Positions 24,180-32,530 of a stretch of 32,656 bases of DNA are shown here, in pieces. Source of the DNA: JAIRTY01 sp050257395. GTDB lineage: Bacteria > Actinomycetota > Actinomycetes > Streptosporangiales > Streptosporangiaceae. Location of the stretch: the NCBI GenBank assembly GCA_050257395.1, contig JBLMWU010000184.1:1-32656 (forward strand), given 5' to 3'. The notes beneath the pieces are model-generated. The model did not search any database, was not told the origin of the DNA, and was given only the letters and a program-made list of their open reading frames with translations. A program made the position numbers and the translations under genes. The stretch's first letter is position 1. Each line of letters starts with the position of its first letter.

Positions 24180-24215
24180 AAGCGCCGCCCGGAAAGGCTT
24201 CCCCGGGCGGCGCTT
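24180..24215 (+). terminator. Terminator of ctaCDF operon
   Basis: AAGCGCCGCCCGG at 24180-24192 and CCGGGCGGCGCTT at 24203-24215 form a perfect 13-bp stem with a 10-nt loop. It begins 13 bp after the ctaF stop and is the strongest terminator-like hairpin in the window. Confidence 0.88.
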
Positions 24216-24700
24216 GCTATATCGGGTCTTTTACCGCCACGGGTTATGCCGCCTGGCTGCCGCCGATGGGGCGTGCGTATCCTAATGCTGCCGGCCGGCC
24301 GCGGGGGCCCGACGGCGATATGCCAGCAATCAGGGACGCTGGCAGGACGGGGAAAGGCTGCATTCGGGCGCCCGGATAAGGGCGCCAGGGGGGATAGTGG
24401 CGTGCGGGGGACATTCTTCCTGCCCGGTCCTGGCGGGGACCCGGGCAAGGGGCCGCGGTCAGCGGCCACCGGGGACGGGGAGCGGGCTGGCGCGGGCTGC
24501 CGCCCTGGCCGCGGCGGCCCGGGAGCGCTGGCAGGCTCACAGAGCCGCCAGGGCCGTGCCCAGGCTGCTGGTACCGGCCAGCCGCCCCGGCGGCCCTGGA
24601 CGGGCTGTCAGGGCCGCGCTGGGGCGGTGCAGGCCCGTGGGGGCGGGCCTGCTGGCGGACGCAGTGGGCGCTGGCCCCGGCCCAGGACTGCCGCGTCAGC
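24216..24700 (+). other. Region before L,D-transpeptidase: possible damaged 5' part
   Basis: 485 bp without a clear gene. A perfect hairpin GGCGCCC-ggataa-GGGCGCC at 24367-24386 is followed by AGGGGGG and GTG codons at 24397 and 24402. From there on, reading frames with few stops run toward the transpeptidase but change frame. GLLADA in one frame is continued as QWALAPAQD in the next at 24658-24665, as if one base had been gained. No clean signal peptide is seen. It may be the disrupted first Ig-like domain and export signal of the gene at 24701. Confidence 0.45.
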
Positions 24701-25585
24701 GTGGTGGCGGTGACCCGGCAGGGCAGGCGGACGGCGGTCAGCGGGTCGTTCCGCACGCTCGCGCCGCACCGCACCTTCACCGCGTCCAGCACCCTGACGG
24801 CGGGGGGTACCTACGGCGTCGGCATGCCGATCATGGTCCGGCTCAGCCGCCCCGTCGCCGCCGGCTCGCGGGCGGAGGTGGAGCGGTCGCTGCAGATCTT
24901 CACCAGCAGGCCCGTCACCGGCGCCTGGTACTGGCTCAGCGGCACCGAGGTGTGGTTCCGGCCGCGGCACTACTGGCCGGCGCGCACCTCGGTGCGGCTG
25001 GACGCCCACCTCACGGGCATGCGGGCCGCCCCCGGCGTCTACGGTGCCGCGAACCTGAGGCTGCACTTCCGGATCGGCGACTCGCTGGTCGCCGTGGCGA
25101 GCGCCGCCAGCCACCACATGAAGGTCTGGTGGAAGGGCCGGCTCCGGGGCGACTGGCCCATCAGCACCGGCGAGCCCGGCCTGGACACCCCGGACGGGCG
25201 CTACCTGTCCTTTGCCATGGGCAACCCGGTGGACATGAACTCCGCCACCTTCGGCGTGATGCCCGGGGACCCCGGCTACTACAACGTGATGGTGTACGAC
25301 TCGGTCCAGTTCACCGGCAGCGGCGACTACATCCACAGCGCGCCGTGGTCGGTCGGGGAGCAGGGATATGTGAACGTGAGCCACGGCTGCGTGAACGTGG
25401 CCCCGGGCCAGGCGGCCTGGTACTACGGCCACTCCCTGATCGGCGACCCCATCACGGTGGTGGGCAGCCCGGTGCGCGGCACCTGGGGTGACGGGTGGAC
25501 CATCTGGTTCCGCTCGTGTGCTGAGCCGTGTCCGGTCAGGCCGGGTGGCCGGGATCCTCGCCGTGCTGCTCGCCACCGGAGGTGA
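24701..25585 (+). CDS. L,D-transpeptidase (YkuD) with unclear N-terminus
   Basis: 294 aa as read from GTG 24701. An Ig-like (BID) domain at about 24-125 (VGMPIMVRLSRPV, GAWYWLSGTEVWFRPRHYWP) precedes the YkuD catalytic domain at about 127-257, with H212 and the nucleophile motif S227-H228-G229-C230. Such enzymes make 3-3 peptidoglycan cross-links outside the membrane. No signal peptide or lipobox exists in this frame, and the frame stays open upstream without a start codon (see 24216-24700). The C-terminus after GDGWTIWFRS is unusual (CAEPCPVRPGG plus basic residues) and runs 50 bp into convergent qcrB, suggesting a second frame change. It may be a pseudogene or contain sequencing errors. Confidence 0.7.
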   Translation: MVAVTRQGRRTAVSGSFRTLAPHRTFTASSTLTAGGTYGVGMPIMVRLSRPVAAGSRAEVERSLQIFTSRPVTGAWYWLSGTEVWFRPRHYWPARTSVRLDAHLTGMRAAPGVYGAANLRLHFRIGDSLVAVASAASHHMKVWWKGRLRGDWPISTGEPGLDTPDGRYLSFAMGNPVDMNSATFGVMPGDPGYYNVMVYDSVQFTGSGDYIHSAPWSVGEQGYVNVSHGCVNVAPGQAAWYYGHSLIGDPITVVGSPVRGTWGDGWTIWFRSCAEPCPVRPGGRDPRRAARHRR

Positions 25586-27197
25586 CGGCGGCGTGCTCGC
25601 CGCCGTGCCCGTTGCCATGGCCGTTCCCGTGCCCGTTGCCCTCCGGGAGCGGGATGCCCTCGGTGAGGACCCGGTTGAGGCGGTGGCGGACCCTGCCCAT
25701 GGCGCCCCGCTCGCCCTTGGCGGGGACCTCGTCCCCGGTGGCCGGGGCGGGCAGCTGCGGCAGGTCGGACCTGGACACCAGCACCGCCAGCTTCTCCTCC
25801 GGGAGCGGGCGGGTGACCTCGATGAACTCGCCGTCCGGCAGCTGGCGGATGATGCCCGTCTCGATGCCGTGCTCCAGCAGGTGGGCGTCCTTGCGCTGCA
25901 GCCCGAGGCAGATCCGCTTGGTGACCCAGTAGGCGATGACCGGGCCGACGATGATGAGGATCCGGGCGGTCCAGGTCAGCGCGTACAGCGAGATGTCGAG
26001 CTGGGAGGCGATGACGTCGTTCGCGCCCTCCAGCCACAGGATGCCGTAGAAGGTGACCGCGCCCATGCCGATCGCGGTCCTGGTGGGAGCGTTGCGGGGC
26101 CGGTCGAGCACGTGATGCTCCCGCTTGTCCCCGGTGATCCACCGCTCGATGAACGGCCACAGCGCCCCACCGCCGAAGATGATGCCCAGTGGCACCAGCG
26201 CCGGGATGAACACGTTGAACGCCACGGTGTAGCCGCCGACGTTCCAGTTCCAGTTGGGCATGATGCGGAGCGCGCCTTCGAGCGGGCCCATGTAGAAGTC
26301 GGGCTGGGACCCGGCGGTGATACCGGACGGGTTGTACGGCCCGAACAGCCAGATCGGGTTGATCTGCGCGAACGTGGACAGCACCGTCAGCACCCCGAAG
26401 ACGAAGAAGAAGAACGCCCCCGTCTTGGCCATGAAGTAGGGGTACATCGGGGCGCCGACCACGTTCTGGTTGGTCCGGCCCTTGCCCGGCATCTGGGTGT
26501 GCTTCTGATGGAACATCAGGAACAGGTGCGCGGCGATCAGGGCCAGCAGCAGGCCCGGGATCAGCAGCACGTGGATGATGTACAGCCGCGGGATGATGTC
26601 GTGCCCCGGGAAGCCCCCGCCGAACAGGAAGTACGAGGCGTAGGTGCCGATGATCGGGAACGTCTGGAGCACGCCCTGGGTGATCCGCAGCCCGGTGCCG
26701 GACAGCAGGTCGTCAGGCAGCGAGTAGCCGAACAGCCCCTCGAAGATGCTGACCGAGAAAATGATGATGCCGATGATCCAGTTGAACTCGCGGGGCTTGC
26801 GGTACGCGCCGGTGAAGAAGATCCGGAGCATGTGGACCATGATCGCGGCGAGGAACAGCAGCGCCGCCCAGTGGTGGATCTGCCGCATGAGCAGGCCGCC
26901 CCGGACGTCGAAGCTGATGTTCAGGGTGGAGGCGTACGCCTCGCTCATCCGGATCCCGTGCAGCGGCGTGTAGACGCCGTGGTAGGTGACCTCGGTCATG
27001 CTCGGCTGGAAGAAGAACGTCAGGAACGTCCCGGTCAGCAGCAGGATGATGAACGAGTAGAGCGCGATCTCGCCCAGCAGGAACGACCAGTGGTCCGGGA
27101 AGATCTTCCGCAGGAACCGGCGGAACGGCACGGCGGCACGGAGCCGGTCGTCGAGGAACACGCCGGTTCCCGACAGGGCCTTGGGGATTCTGTCCAT
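25536..27197 (-). CDS. qcrB: Cytochrome bc1 complex cytochrome b subunit
   Basis: 553 aa. Membrane subunit oxidising menaquinol. Haem b histidines: H108/H109 and H122 in helix B, H209 and H224 in helix D. The Qo motif is PDFY at 299-302 in place of PEWY, which I recall as usual for actinobacteria. The region after about 435 is a hydrophilic tail ending in GNGHGNGHGNGHGG with six His in the last 35 residues. ATG start 3 bp after the qcrA stop, with GGAGGG 11 nt upstream. It is the last gene of ctaE-qcrC-qcrA-qcrB. It partners QcrA and QcrC in a supercomplex with the aa3 oxidase. Confidence 0.96.
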   Translation of the reverse strand: MDRIPKALSGTGVFLDDRLRAAVPFRRFLRKIFPDHWSFLLGEIALYSFIILLLTGTFLTFFFQPSMTEVTYHGVYTPLHGIRMSEAYASTLNISFDVRGGLLMRQIHHWAALLFLAAIMVHMLRIFFTGAYRKPREFNWIIGIIIFSVSIFEGLFGYSLPDDLLSGTGLRITQGVLQTFPIIGTYASYFLFGGGFPGHDIIPRLYIIHVLLIPGLLLALIAAHLFLMFHQKHTQMPGKGRTNQNVVGAPMYPYFMAKTGAFFFFVFGVLTVLSTFAQINPIWLFGPYNPSGITAGSQPDFYMGPLEGALRIMPNWNWNVGGYTVAFNVFIPALVPLGIIFGGGALWPFIERWITGDKREHHVLDRPRNAPTRTAIGMGAVTFYGILWLEGANDVIASQLDISLYALTWTARILIIVGPVIAYWVTKRICLGLQRKDAHLLEHGIETGIIRQLPDGEFIEVTRPLPEEKLAVLVSRSDLPQLPAPATGDEVPAKGERGAMGRVRHRLNRVLTEGIPLPEGNGHGNGHGNGHGGEHAAVTSGGEQHGEDPGHPA

Positions 27198-27199
27198 GG

Positions 27200-28321
27200 C
27201 TACTCGTTCCCTCCGGTGAACCCGGATCCGCCGAGCTCCCAGAACGGGGGCCCGACCGGCACCTGGTAGTCGCTCTTGGCGACCAGGTAGCCCTCGGAGT
27301 CAACGCCGAGCGGCAGCTGGGGCAGCGCCCGGGCGGCCGGCCCGAAGATCACCTTGGCGCCGCGGGTGGCGTCGAAGGTGGACTGGTGGCACGGGCAGAG
27401 GATGTGGTGCGTGGTCTGCTCGTACAGCGCCACCGGGCAGCCGACGTGGGTGCAGATCTTGGAGTAGGCGACGATGTTGTCGACCGTCCAGTTCATCACC
27501 GTGCCCTCCTGGCCCGGCACCTTCGGGACCAGCTGGCCGGGGGCGAACTTGATGATGATGGTGGTCGCCTTGGCCAGGGCGTCCTGGTTGTCGGCGAAGC
27601 CGTCGGGCACGACGGTGATCATCTGCCCGGGGGTGGCGAAGTCGGCAGGCCGGATCGGCGTGTTCGGGCCGTAGACCAGCAGCCGGGTGCCCTTCTTCCA
27701 GACGGTGTGCCGCAGCTGGGTGCCGGGCAGCGGGCCGAGGTCGCGCAGCAGCACGATCGGCGCCGCCAGCAGCGGCAGGGTCGCCAGCATCAGGGTCCGC
27801 CGGACCAGCGGCCGCTTCACGAACCCGCTGGCGTCCGCGCCCTCCTCGAAGGTCTCGGCGAACGCCGCCCGGTCCGCCTCGGGGGAGGCGAGCGGCTTGC
27901 GGGCCTCGGTCAGGTCCACGTGCGGCATCAGGTAGCGGACCCAGATGACCGCGCCGGCCGCCAGCCCCAGCAGGGCCACCGACAGCGACACGCCCAGGGC
28001 CAGGTTGGAGTTCAGGGTGCCGGTGACCGAGTTGACCTCGATGCCGACGTAGGCCGCGATAAAGCCGACCCCGGCCAGGAACGCCAGCACGAACAGGGCC
28101 GCGACGACCCGCTCGGCCCGCTTGGCCTGGGGCAGGTTGGACGGTTCCGGGGGCAGCTCGCGCTGCACGCCGCCGCCGTCCTCGCGGGCCGCCCCGAGCA
28201 GGGTCCGGGCCCGGGCGGGCGGCGGCGTGCCGATCACCCGCTGGCGGACGCGGCTCTCCTCGGCCGGCCGGTCTTCCGCGCCCGCGGGCCGGTCTTCCGG
28301 GCTGCCTGTCGTCTCACTCAT
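27200..28321 (-). CDS. qcrA: Cytochrome bc1 complex Rieske iron-sulfur subunit
   Basis: 373 aa. Long hydrophilic N-terminus (1-69), then three membrane helices (about 71-92, 107-128, 175-193) as in actinobacterial QcrA, then the Rieske domain. 2Fe-2S ligands are C290, H292, C309 and H312, with C295 and C311 placed for the stabilising disulfide (CTHVGC, CPCH). It moves electrons from menaquinol at QcrB to QcrC. The start overlaps the qcrC stop (ATGA). Confidence 0.96.
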   Translation of the reverse strand: MSETTGSPEDRPAGAEDRPAEESRVRQRVIGTPPPARARTLLGAAREDGGGVQRELPPEPSNLPQAKRAERVVAALFVLAFLAGVGFIAAYVGIEVNSVTGTLNSNLALGVSLSVALLGLAAGAVIWVRYLMPHVDLTEARKPLASPEADRAAFAETFEEGADASGFVKRPLVRRTLMLATLPLLAAPIVLLRDLGPLPGTQLRHTVWKKGTRLLVYGPNTPIRPADFATPGQMITVVPDGFADNQDALAKATTIIIKFAPGQLVPKVPGQEGTVMNWTVDNIVAYSKICTHVGCPVALYEQTTHHILCPCHQSTFDATRGAKVIFGPAARALPQLPLGVDSEGYLVAKSDYQVPVGPPFWELGGSGFTGGNE

Positions 28322-29121
28322 GCTTCACGTCGCTTCATCGTGATCCACATGGCGGCGAACACCAGGGCGCCGATCCCGCCCAGGAACGCGACCAGGCCCT
28401 CGGTCACCGGGCCGATCCGGCCGAGGCTGAACCCGCCGGGGTTCGGCTCGGCGCGGGTGGTGGTGACGTAGGCGATGATGTCGCGCTTCTGCGCCGGGGT
28501 GATGGTGGTGTCGCTGAACACCGGCATCGCCTCCGGGCCGGTCAGCATGGCCTCGTAGATCTGGGTCGGTGTGGACTGGGTAAGCGGCGGCGCGTACTTG
28601 CCGTAGGTGAGGGCCCCGCCCGCACCGGCGAAGTTGTGGCACTGCGCGCAGTCGGTGATGAACAGCTGCTGCCCCAGGGCCAGGTTGGCGCCGGAGGTAT
28701 TCACCTGGCTGGCCGCGGGGATCACGGGCCCGCCGCCCAGGGAGGCGACGTAGGCCGCGAGCGCGTGGGTCTGGGCGGTATTGAAGACCGGGGGCTTGCG
28801 CGGCATCTCCGCGGTGGTCTCCTTGCCTGGCATCCGGCCGGTGCTCACCTGGAAGTCGACGGCGGCGGCGCCGACGCCGATCAGGCTCGGGCCCTGGCCC
28901 GGGACGCCCTGGGCGCTCATGCCGTGGCAGCTCGCGCAGGTGGTCGCGAACAGCTGCCTGCCCTGCGCTATCTGCTGTGCGTTCGGGGGCGGGGCCGCGG
29001 CCGACGCCGGGCTCGCCTGCCCGGTGATGGCGGCGTACGTCGTGCCGGCGGCGACGAGCCCCAGCAGGACGACGGCGTACCCGGCGGCCCGGTGCCGTCG
29101 CCGTGCGGTGATCCAGCTCAC
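28318..29121 (-). CDS. qcrC: Cytochrome bc1 complex di-haem cytochrome c subunit
   Basis: 267 aa. N-terminal signal/anchor at 13-32, two class I cytochrome c domains with haem motifs C62-A-S-C65-H66 and C158-A-Q-C161-H162, then a C-terminal membrane helix (about 240-260) and a basic tail (MKRREA). The two haems bridge the Rieske protein directly to CuA of CtaC, replacing soluble cytochrome c in this phylum. GTG start with GAGG 6 nt upstream. It overlaps qcrA by 4 bp and lies 56 bp after ctaE. Confidence 0.96.
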   Translation of the reverse strand: MSWITARRRHRAAGYAVVLLGLVAAGTTYAAITGQASPASAAAPPPNAQQIAQGRQLFATTCASCHGMSAQGVPGQGPSLIGVGAAAVDFQVSTGRMPGKETTAEMPRKPPVFNTAQTHALAAYVASLGGGPVIPAASQVNTSGANLALGQQLFITDCAQCHNFAGAGGALTYGKYAPPLTQSTPTQIYEAMLTGPEAMPVFSDTTITPAQKRDIIAYVTTTRAEPNPGGFSLGRIGPVTEGLVAFLGGIGALVFAAMWITMKRREA

Positions 29122-29177
29122 TGGTGCCTCGGTTTCGGGTCAGGGGAAGTCATGCATCTCGCCCGCGGGAAGGTAGA

Positions 29178-29825
29178 TCAGTGGATGAGGTAGATGGCCG
29201 TGAACAGGCCGATCCAGACGACGTCCACGAAGTGCCAGTAGTACGAGACCACGATGGCGCTGACCTGCTGCTCGTGGGTGAACCGTTTGGCTGCGAAGGT
29301 CCGGCCCAGCAGGAACAGGAACGCCACCAGCCCGCCCGCCACGTGCAGGCCGTGGAACCCGGTGGGGATGAAGAACACCGAGCCGTAGGCGCTGGAGTGG
29401 ATGGTCAGGCCGTCCTTGACCAGGCCCAGGTACTCGTAGCCCTGGCCCAGGTCGAAGTAGAGCCCCATCAGGAAGGTCAGCACGTACCACTCGCGCAGGC
29501 CCCACCGGCGGACGTTCCAGATGGAATCGGCGCGCCGGATCTGGCCGCGCTCCACCGCGAAGACGCCCAGCTGGCAGGTCACGCTGGACAGCAGCAGCAC
29601 GGTGGTGTTGGTCGTGCCGAGCGCCAGGTCGAGATGGGCGCCGGGCCACGGCAGGCCCTGCCCCTTGTTGACCGAGCGGATGGTGAAATACATCGCGAAC
29701 AGCGCCGCGAAGAACATGAGTTCCGAGGACAGCCACACGATGGTGCCCACGCTGACCAGGTTCGGCCGGCTGGAGAGCGGGCGTGAGGGTGCCTCGGTGA
29801 CAGATGCGGTGGCCACGAGGGCCAT
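29178..29825 (-). CDS. ctaE: Cytochrome c oxidase subunit III
   Basis: 215 aa with five to six membrane helices. Typical COX3 segments are WLSSELMFFAALFAMYFTIR, GFHGLHVAGG and the final YYWHFVDVVWIGLFTAIYLI. It is a structural subunit of the aa3 oxidase and heads the ctaE-qcrCAB operon, apart from ctaCDF on the opposite strand. ATG 29825 has no ribosome binding site and is preceded by TAATA, which resembles a -10 box, so a leaderless transcript or a start at GTG 29816 (MATASVTEAP) is possible. Confidence 0.95.
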   Translation of the reverse strand: MALVATASVTEAPSRPLSSRPNLVSVGTIVWLSSELMFFAALFAMYFTIRSVNKGQGLPWPGAHLDLALGTTNTTVLLLSSVTCQLGVFAVERGQIRRADSIWNVRRWGLREWYVLTFLMGLYFDLGQGYEYLGLVKDGLTIHSSAYGSVFFIPTGFHGLHVAGGLVAFLFLLGRTFAAKRFTHEQQVSAIVVSYYWHFVDVVWIGLFTAIYLIH

Positions 29826-29884
29826 TATTACGACACCGCGTAGGGGAGCGTCGGCCGACCCCCCGGGTCGGTACCATCCAGTTC

Positions 29885-30286
29885 ATGAAGGTCGTTGTGT
29901 ACAGCCATGACGCTGACGTCCGGGCACGGGTCCGGCTCGCCATCGGGCGCCGCCCGGCGACGGACGTGCCCGAGGCGGAAATCATCGAGGTGGCCACCGA
30001 ACCGGCCCTGTTCCGGCTGCTGGACGCGGGCGGGGCGGACATCATGATCCTGGACGGCGAGGCCCAGCCGGCCGGCGGGATGGGGGTCTGCCGGCAGGCC
30101 AAGGACGAGATCCACGACTGCCCGCCGGTGCTGCTCATCATCGGGCGGCGGGACGACGGCTGGCTGGCCACCTGGTCGGGCGCGGACGCGGTCACCAGCC
30201 ACCCGATCGAGCCGTACGCCCTGGCCGGGGAGCTGGCCGGGCTGATGCGGCGGCGCGCCGCCGGCGCCGCCCCCGCCCAGGCCTGA
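29885..30286 (+). CDS. Degenerate response-regulator receiver protein
   Basis: A 133-aa receiver-like domain alone, with no DNA-binding or output domain. D9 (acidic pocket) and D57 (LDGEA, phospho-acceptor position) are kept, but the conserved Lys before Pro is H106 (SHPIEP) and the acidic pair is H8-D9. GGMGVCRQAKDEIHDCPPVLLIIGR is strongly family-like; I recall similar proteins beside ctaE and trpD in other actinomycetes. ATG 29885 is chosen because the protein then begins at the first beta strand (MKVVVYSHD). It is divergent from ctaE with 59 bp between. Function is unknown; it may be a phosphorylation-independent protein partner. Confidence 0.8.
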   Translation: MKVVVYSHDADVRARVRLAIGRRPATDVPEAEIIEVATEPALFRLLDAGGADIMILDGEAQPAGGMGVCRQAKDEIHDCPPVLLIIGRRDDGWLATWSGADAVTSHPIEPYALAGELAGLMRRRAAGAAPAQA

Positions 30287-30379
30287 GGCCTCCGCCGCCG
30301 GCCCCGGACGCCCCCGGCCCAGCCGCTGCGCTGGCCTTTCCTGCCCGTTCACCCGCTGTCATCCGCCCGAGGGGGCGTC

Positions 30380-31450
30380 ATGGATTCACTGGCCGCCTGG
30401 CCCGCGCTGATCGGCGCGCTCATCCGGGGAGAGACCCTCACCTCCGACGAGACCGGCTGGGCCATGAACGAGATCATGGAGGGCGCGGCGTCGCCTGCCC
30501 AGATCGCCGGGTTCGCGGTGGCGCTGCGGATGAAAGGCGAGACGGCCGGCGAGGTCGCGGGCCTGGCCCAGGTCATGCTGGACCGGGCCACCCCGATCAG
30601 CCTGCCCGGGCCGCACGTGGACCTGGTCGGGACCGGCGGGGACTACGGGCACACGGTCAACATCTCCACGATGGGCGCGATCGTGGCCGCGGCCGCGGGC
30701 GTCCCGGTGGCCAAGCACGGCAACCGGGCGGCCTCGTCGGCCTGCGGCGCGGCGGACGTGCTGGAGGCCCTGGGAGTGGTGATCGACCTGCCGCCCGCCG
30801 CCAGCGAGCAGCTGGCGGCCGAGGTGGGCATCGTGTTCCTGTTCGCCGCGCACTACCACCCGGCCTTCCGGCACGCCGGGCCGGTGCGCCGGGAACTGGG
30901 CGTGCCCACCGTGTTCAACTTCCTCGGGCCCGTGGCCAACCCGGGCCGGCCGGCCGCGCAGGCGGTGGGCGTGGCGGACCCGCGCATGGGCGCGGTGCTC
31001 GCGGGGGTGCTGGCCGGGCGGGGCTGCTCCGCCCTGGTCTTCCACGGCCACGACGGGCTGGACGAGCTCACCACGGGTGCCCCGTCCACGGTATGGCTGG
31101 CCCAGGGCGACGGGGTCAGCGAGACGGAGTTCGACCCGGTCAGCATCGGGGTGCCGCGGTCGGAACCGGGGGACCTGCGCGGCGGCGACCCCGCCCACAA
31201 CGCCGGCGTGGTCCGGGACGTGCGGGCCGGCCCGCACGGGCCGATCCGGGAAGCGGTGGTGCTGAACGCCGCCGCCGCCCTGGCCGCCGCCAAAGGCGTG
31301 GCCGGGCCCGCTGACCTGGGCCCGGTGCTGGCAGCCGGGCGGGACCAGGCGGCCGCCGCGATCGACTCCGGGGCAGCGGCCGACCTGCTCGGCCGGTGGG
31401 TGTCGGCCAGCCAGCGGCTGGCCGGCCAGCACCAGCCGGGAGACTCCTGA
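30380..31450 (+). CDS. trpD: Anthranilate phosphoribosyltransferase
   Basis: A 356-aa second enzyme of tryptophan synthesis: anthranilate plus PRPP gives phosphoribosylanthranilate. PRPP motif GTGGD at 84-88 with NIST, KHGNRAASS at 112-120, then ADVLEALG and the VRRELGVPTVFNFLGPVANP core. The DGLDELTT segment gives metal-binding acidic residues. GAGGGGG precedes the ATG. It stands alone without other trp genes in view, 93 bp after the receiver-like gene. A hairpin closes it on the right. Confidence 0.95.
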   Translation: MDSLAAWPALIGALIRGETLTSDETGWAMNEIMEGAASPAQIAGFAVALRMKGETAGEVAGLAQVMLDRATPISLPGPHVDLVGTGGDYGHTVNISTMGAIVAAAAGVPVAKHGNRAASSACGAADVLEALGVVIDLPPAASEQLAAEVGIVFLFAAHYHPAFRHAGPVRRELGVPTVFNFLGPVANPGRPAAQAVGVADPRMGAVLAGVLAGRGCSALVFHGHDGLDELTTGAPSTVWLAQGDGVSETEFDPVSIGVPRSEPGDLRGGDPAHNAGVVRDVRAGPHGPIREAVVLNAAAALAAAKGVAGPADLGPVLAAGRDQAAAAIDSGAAADLLGRWVSASQRLAGQHQPGDS

Positions 31451-31452
31451 CG

Positions 31453-31470
31453 CGGGCGGCGGGCCGCCCG
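31453..31470. terminator. Bidirectional hairpin between trpD and RAM-domain gene
   Basis: CGGGCGGC at 31453-31460 is complementary to GCCGCCCG at 31463-31470. It lies in the 39-bp gap between the convergent stops of trpD and the RAM-domain gene, so it can end both transcripts. Confidence 0.7.
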
Positions 31471-31489
31471 GCGGATGCCGGTCAGCCGG

Positions 31490-31777
31490 TCAGGTGGCGT
31501 CCGGGTAGCCGAGGGCGAACGCCGCCTCCAGGTCGTGCCGCGAGTACGTGCGGAACGCGATGTGGGTCTCGGTCTGGGTCACGCCGTCCACCTTGTTGAT
31601 CCGCCCCGGGATGACATCGGCGAGTTCCTCGTGGGCACGCACCCGGACCAGCGCCACCAGATCGAACTCACCCGTCACCGAGTAGACCTCGCTGACCTGG
31701 GGGATCTCGGCGATCGCCTCCGCCGTTTCCGGGATGCGCGTCACATCGGCGCGCACCAGGACGATCGCGGTGATCAT
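31490..31777 (-). CDS. Stand-alone Lrp/AsnC effector (RAM) domain protein
   Basis: 95 aa, only the alpha/beta ligand-binding domain of Lrp/AsnC regulators, with no helix-turn-helix. Pattern: MITAIVLVRADVTRIPETAEAI, VSEVYSVTGEFDLVALVRV and VDGVTQTETHIAFRTYS. In the family such domains oligomerise and bind amino acids. GGGAGG precedes the ATG. By convergence with trpD it might sense an amino acid, but that is inference. Start and length match single-domain relatives. Confidence 0.9.
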   Translation of the reverse strand: MITAIVLVRADVTRIPETAEAIAEIPQVSEVYSVTGEFDLVALVRVRAHEELADVIPGRINKVDGVTQTETHIAFRTYSRHDLEAAFALGYPDAT

Positions 31778-31850
31778 GGGCTGCCTCCCGGGGGCCGTGT
31801 GCCGTGCCGTGCCGTATGCCGGACCGTGGCGGTAGCGTACCGCCGAACCG

Positions 31851-32519
31851 TCACCCGGGCAGCGGGCCGGGGCTCCGGCGCCGCCGGAGCAGGCGCAGGC
31901 AGCGGCGCCACCACCGGGCGGGAGCAGCGCGGCCAGCGCCGTCAGCCCAGGCCGCGGCTGCCGCGTCCGCCCGCTCCCGGACCAGCCGGGTGGCCCCGCC
32001 GACCGAGGTCGCGCCCGCCGCCTCCAGCAGGCCCAGCAGGCCGGCCAGCACGTCGGCCGTGGCGAGCGCGTCGGCGAGCGCCCGGTGCCGGGGCGGCACG
32101 GACGCGCCGAAGTAGCCGGCCAGGGTGGCCAGCTTGCAGTCGGCTACCTGGCTGGGGCTGAGCATGACGCGGGCGACCGCGACCGTGTCCAGCACCGTGA
32201 AATCCGGCCAGTCCAGCCCGCTCGCCCGGCAGGCGGCGGACAGGAACCCGACGTCGAACGGGGCGTTGTGGGCGGTGAGCACGGCGCCGCGGGCGAACGC
32301 CAGGAACCGGGGCAGCACGTCGGTGACCGGCGGCGCCCCGGCGACCAGTGCGTCGGTGATGCCGGTGAGCTCCGCGACCGGCCCGGGGATCGGGCAGCCC
32401 GGGTTGACCAGGGACGAGAACGTCCCCCGCAGCTGGCCGCCGCTGACCCGGACTGCGGCGATCTCGGTGATCTGCGCCGCCCCCGGCTGCCAGCCGGTGG
32501 TCTCCACGTCCACCACCAC
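31851..32519 (-). CDS. DnaQ-like 3'-5' exonuclease (DEDDh family)
   Basis: 222 aa from GTG 32519. Exo I VVDVETTG (D4, E6), Exo II TAHNAPFDVGFL (D89), Exo III H145-RALAD150: the DEDDh set is complete, as in the polymerase III epsilon domain. The C-terminal tail (about 180-222) is Ala/Arg-rich. The frame is open upstream as IRLRDAEF and reads into repeat copy D without any ATG, GTG or TTG, so the true start is unclear and may have been altered. ATG 32530 is in a different frame. It would act in DNA proofreading or repair. Confidence 0.85.
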   Translation of the reverse strand: MVVDVETTGWQPGAAQITEIAAVRVSGGQLRGTFSSLVNPGCPIPGPVAELTGITDALVAGAPPVTDVLPRFLAFARGAVLTAHNAPFDVGFLSAACRASGLDWPDFTVLDTVAVARVMLSPSQVADCKLATLAGYFGASVPPRHRALADALATADVLAGLLGLLEAAGATSVGGATRLVRERADAAAAAWADGAGRAAPARWWRRCLRLLRRRRSPGPLPG

Positions 32520-32530
32520 GAACTCGGCAT

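Noticed and set aside
25539..25643. CRISPR-like or tandem DNA repeat at the qcrB 3' end
   Set aside because: The 12-bp periodicity is explained by the GNGH protein repeat inside the coding frame; there are no spacers.
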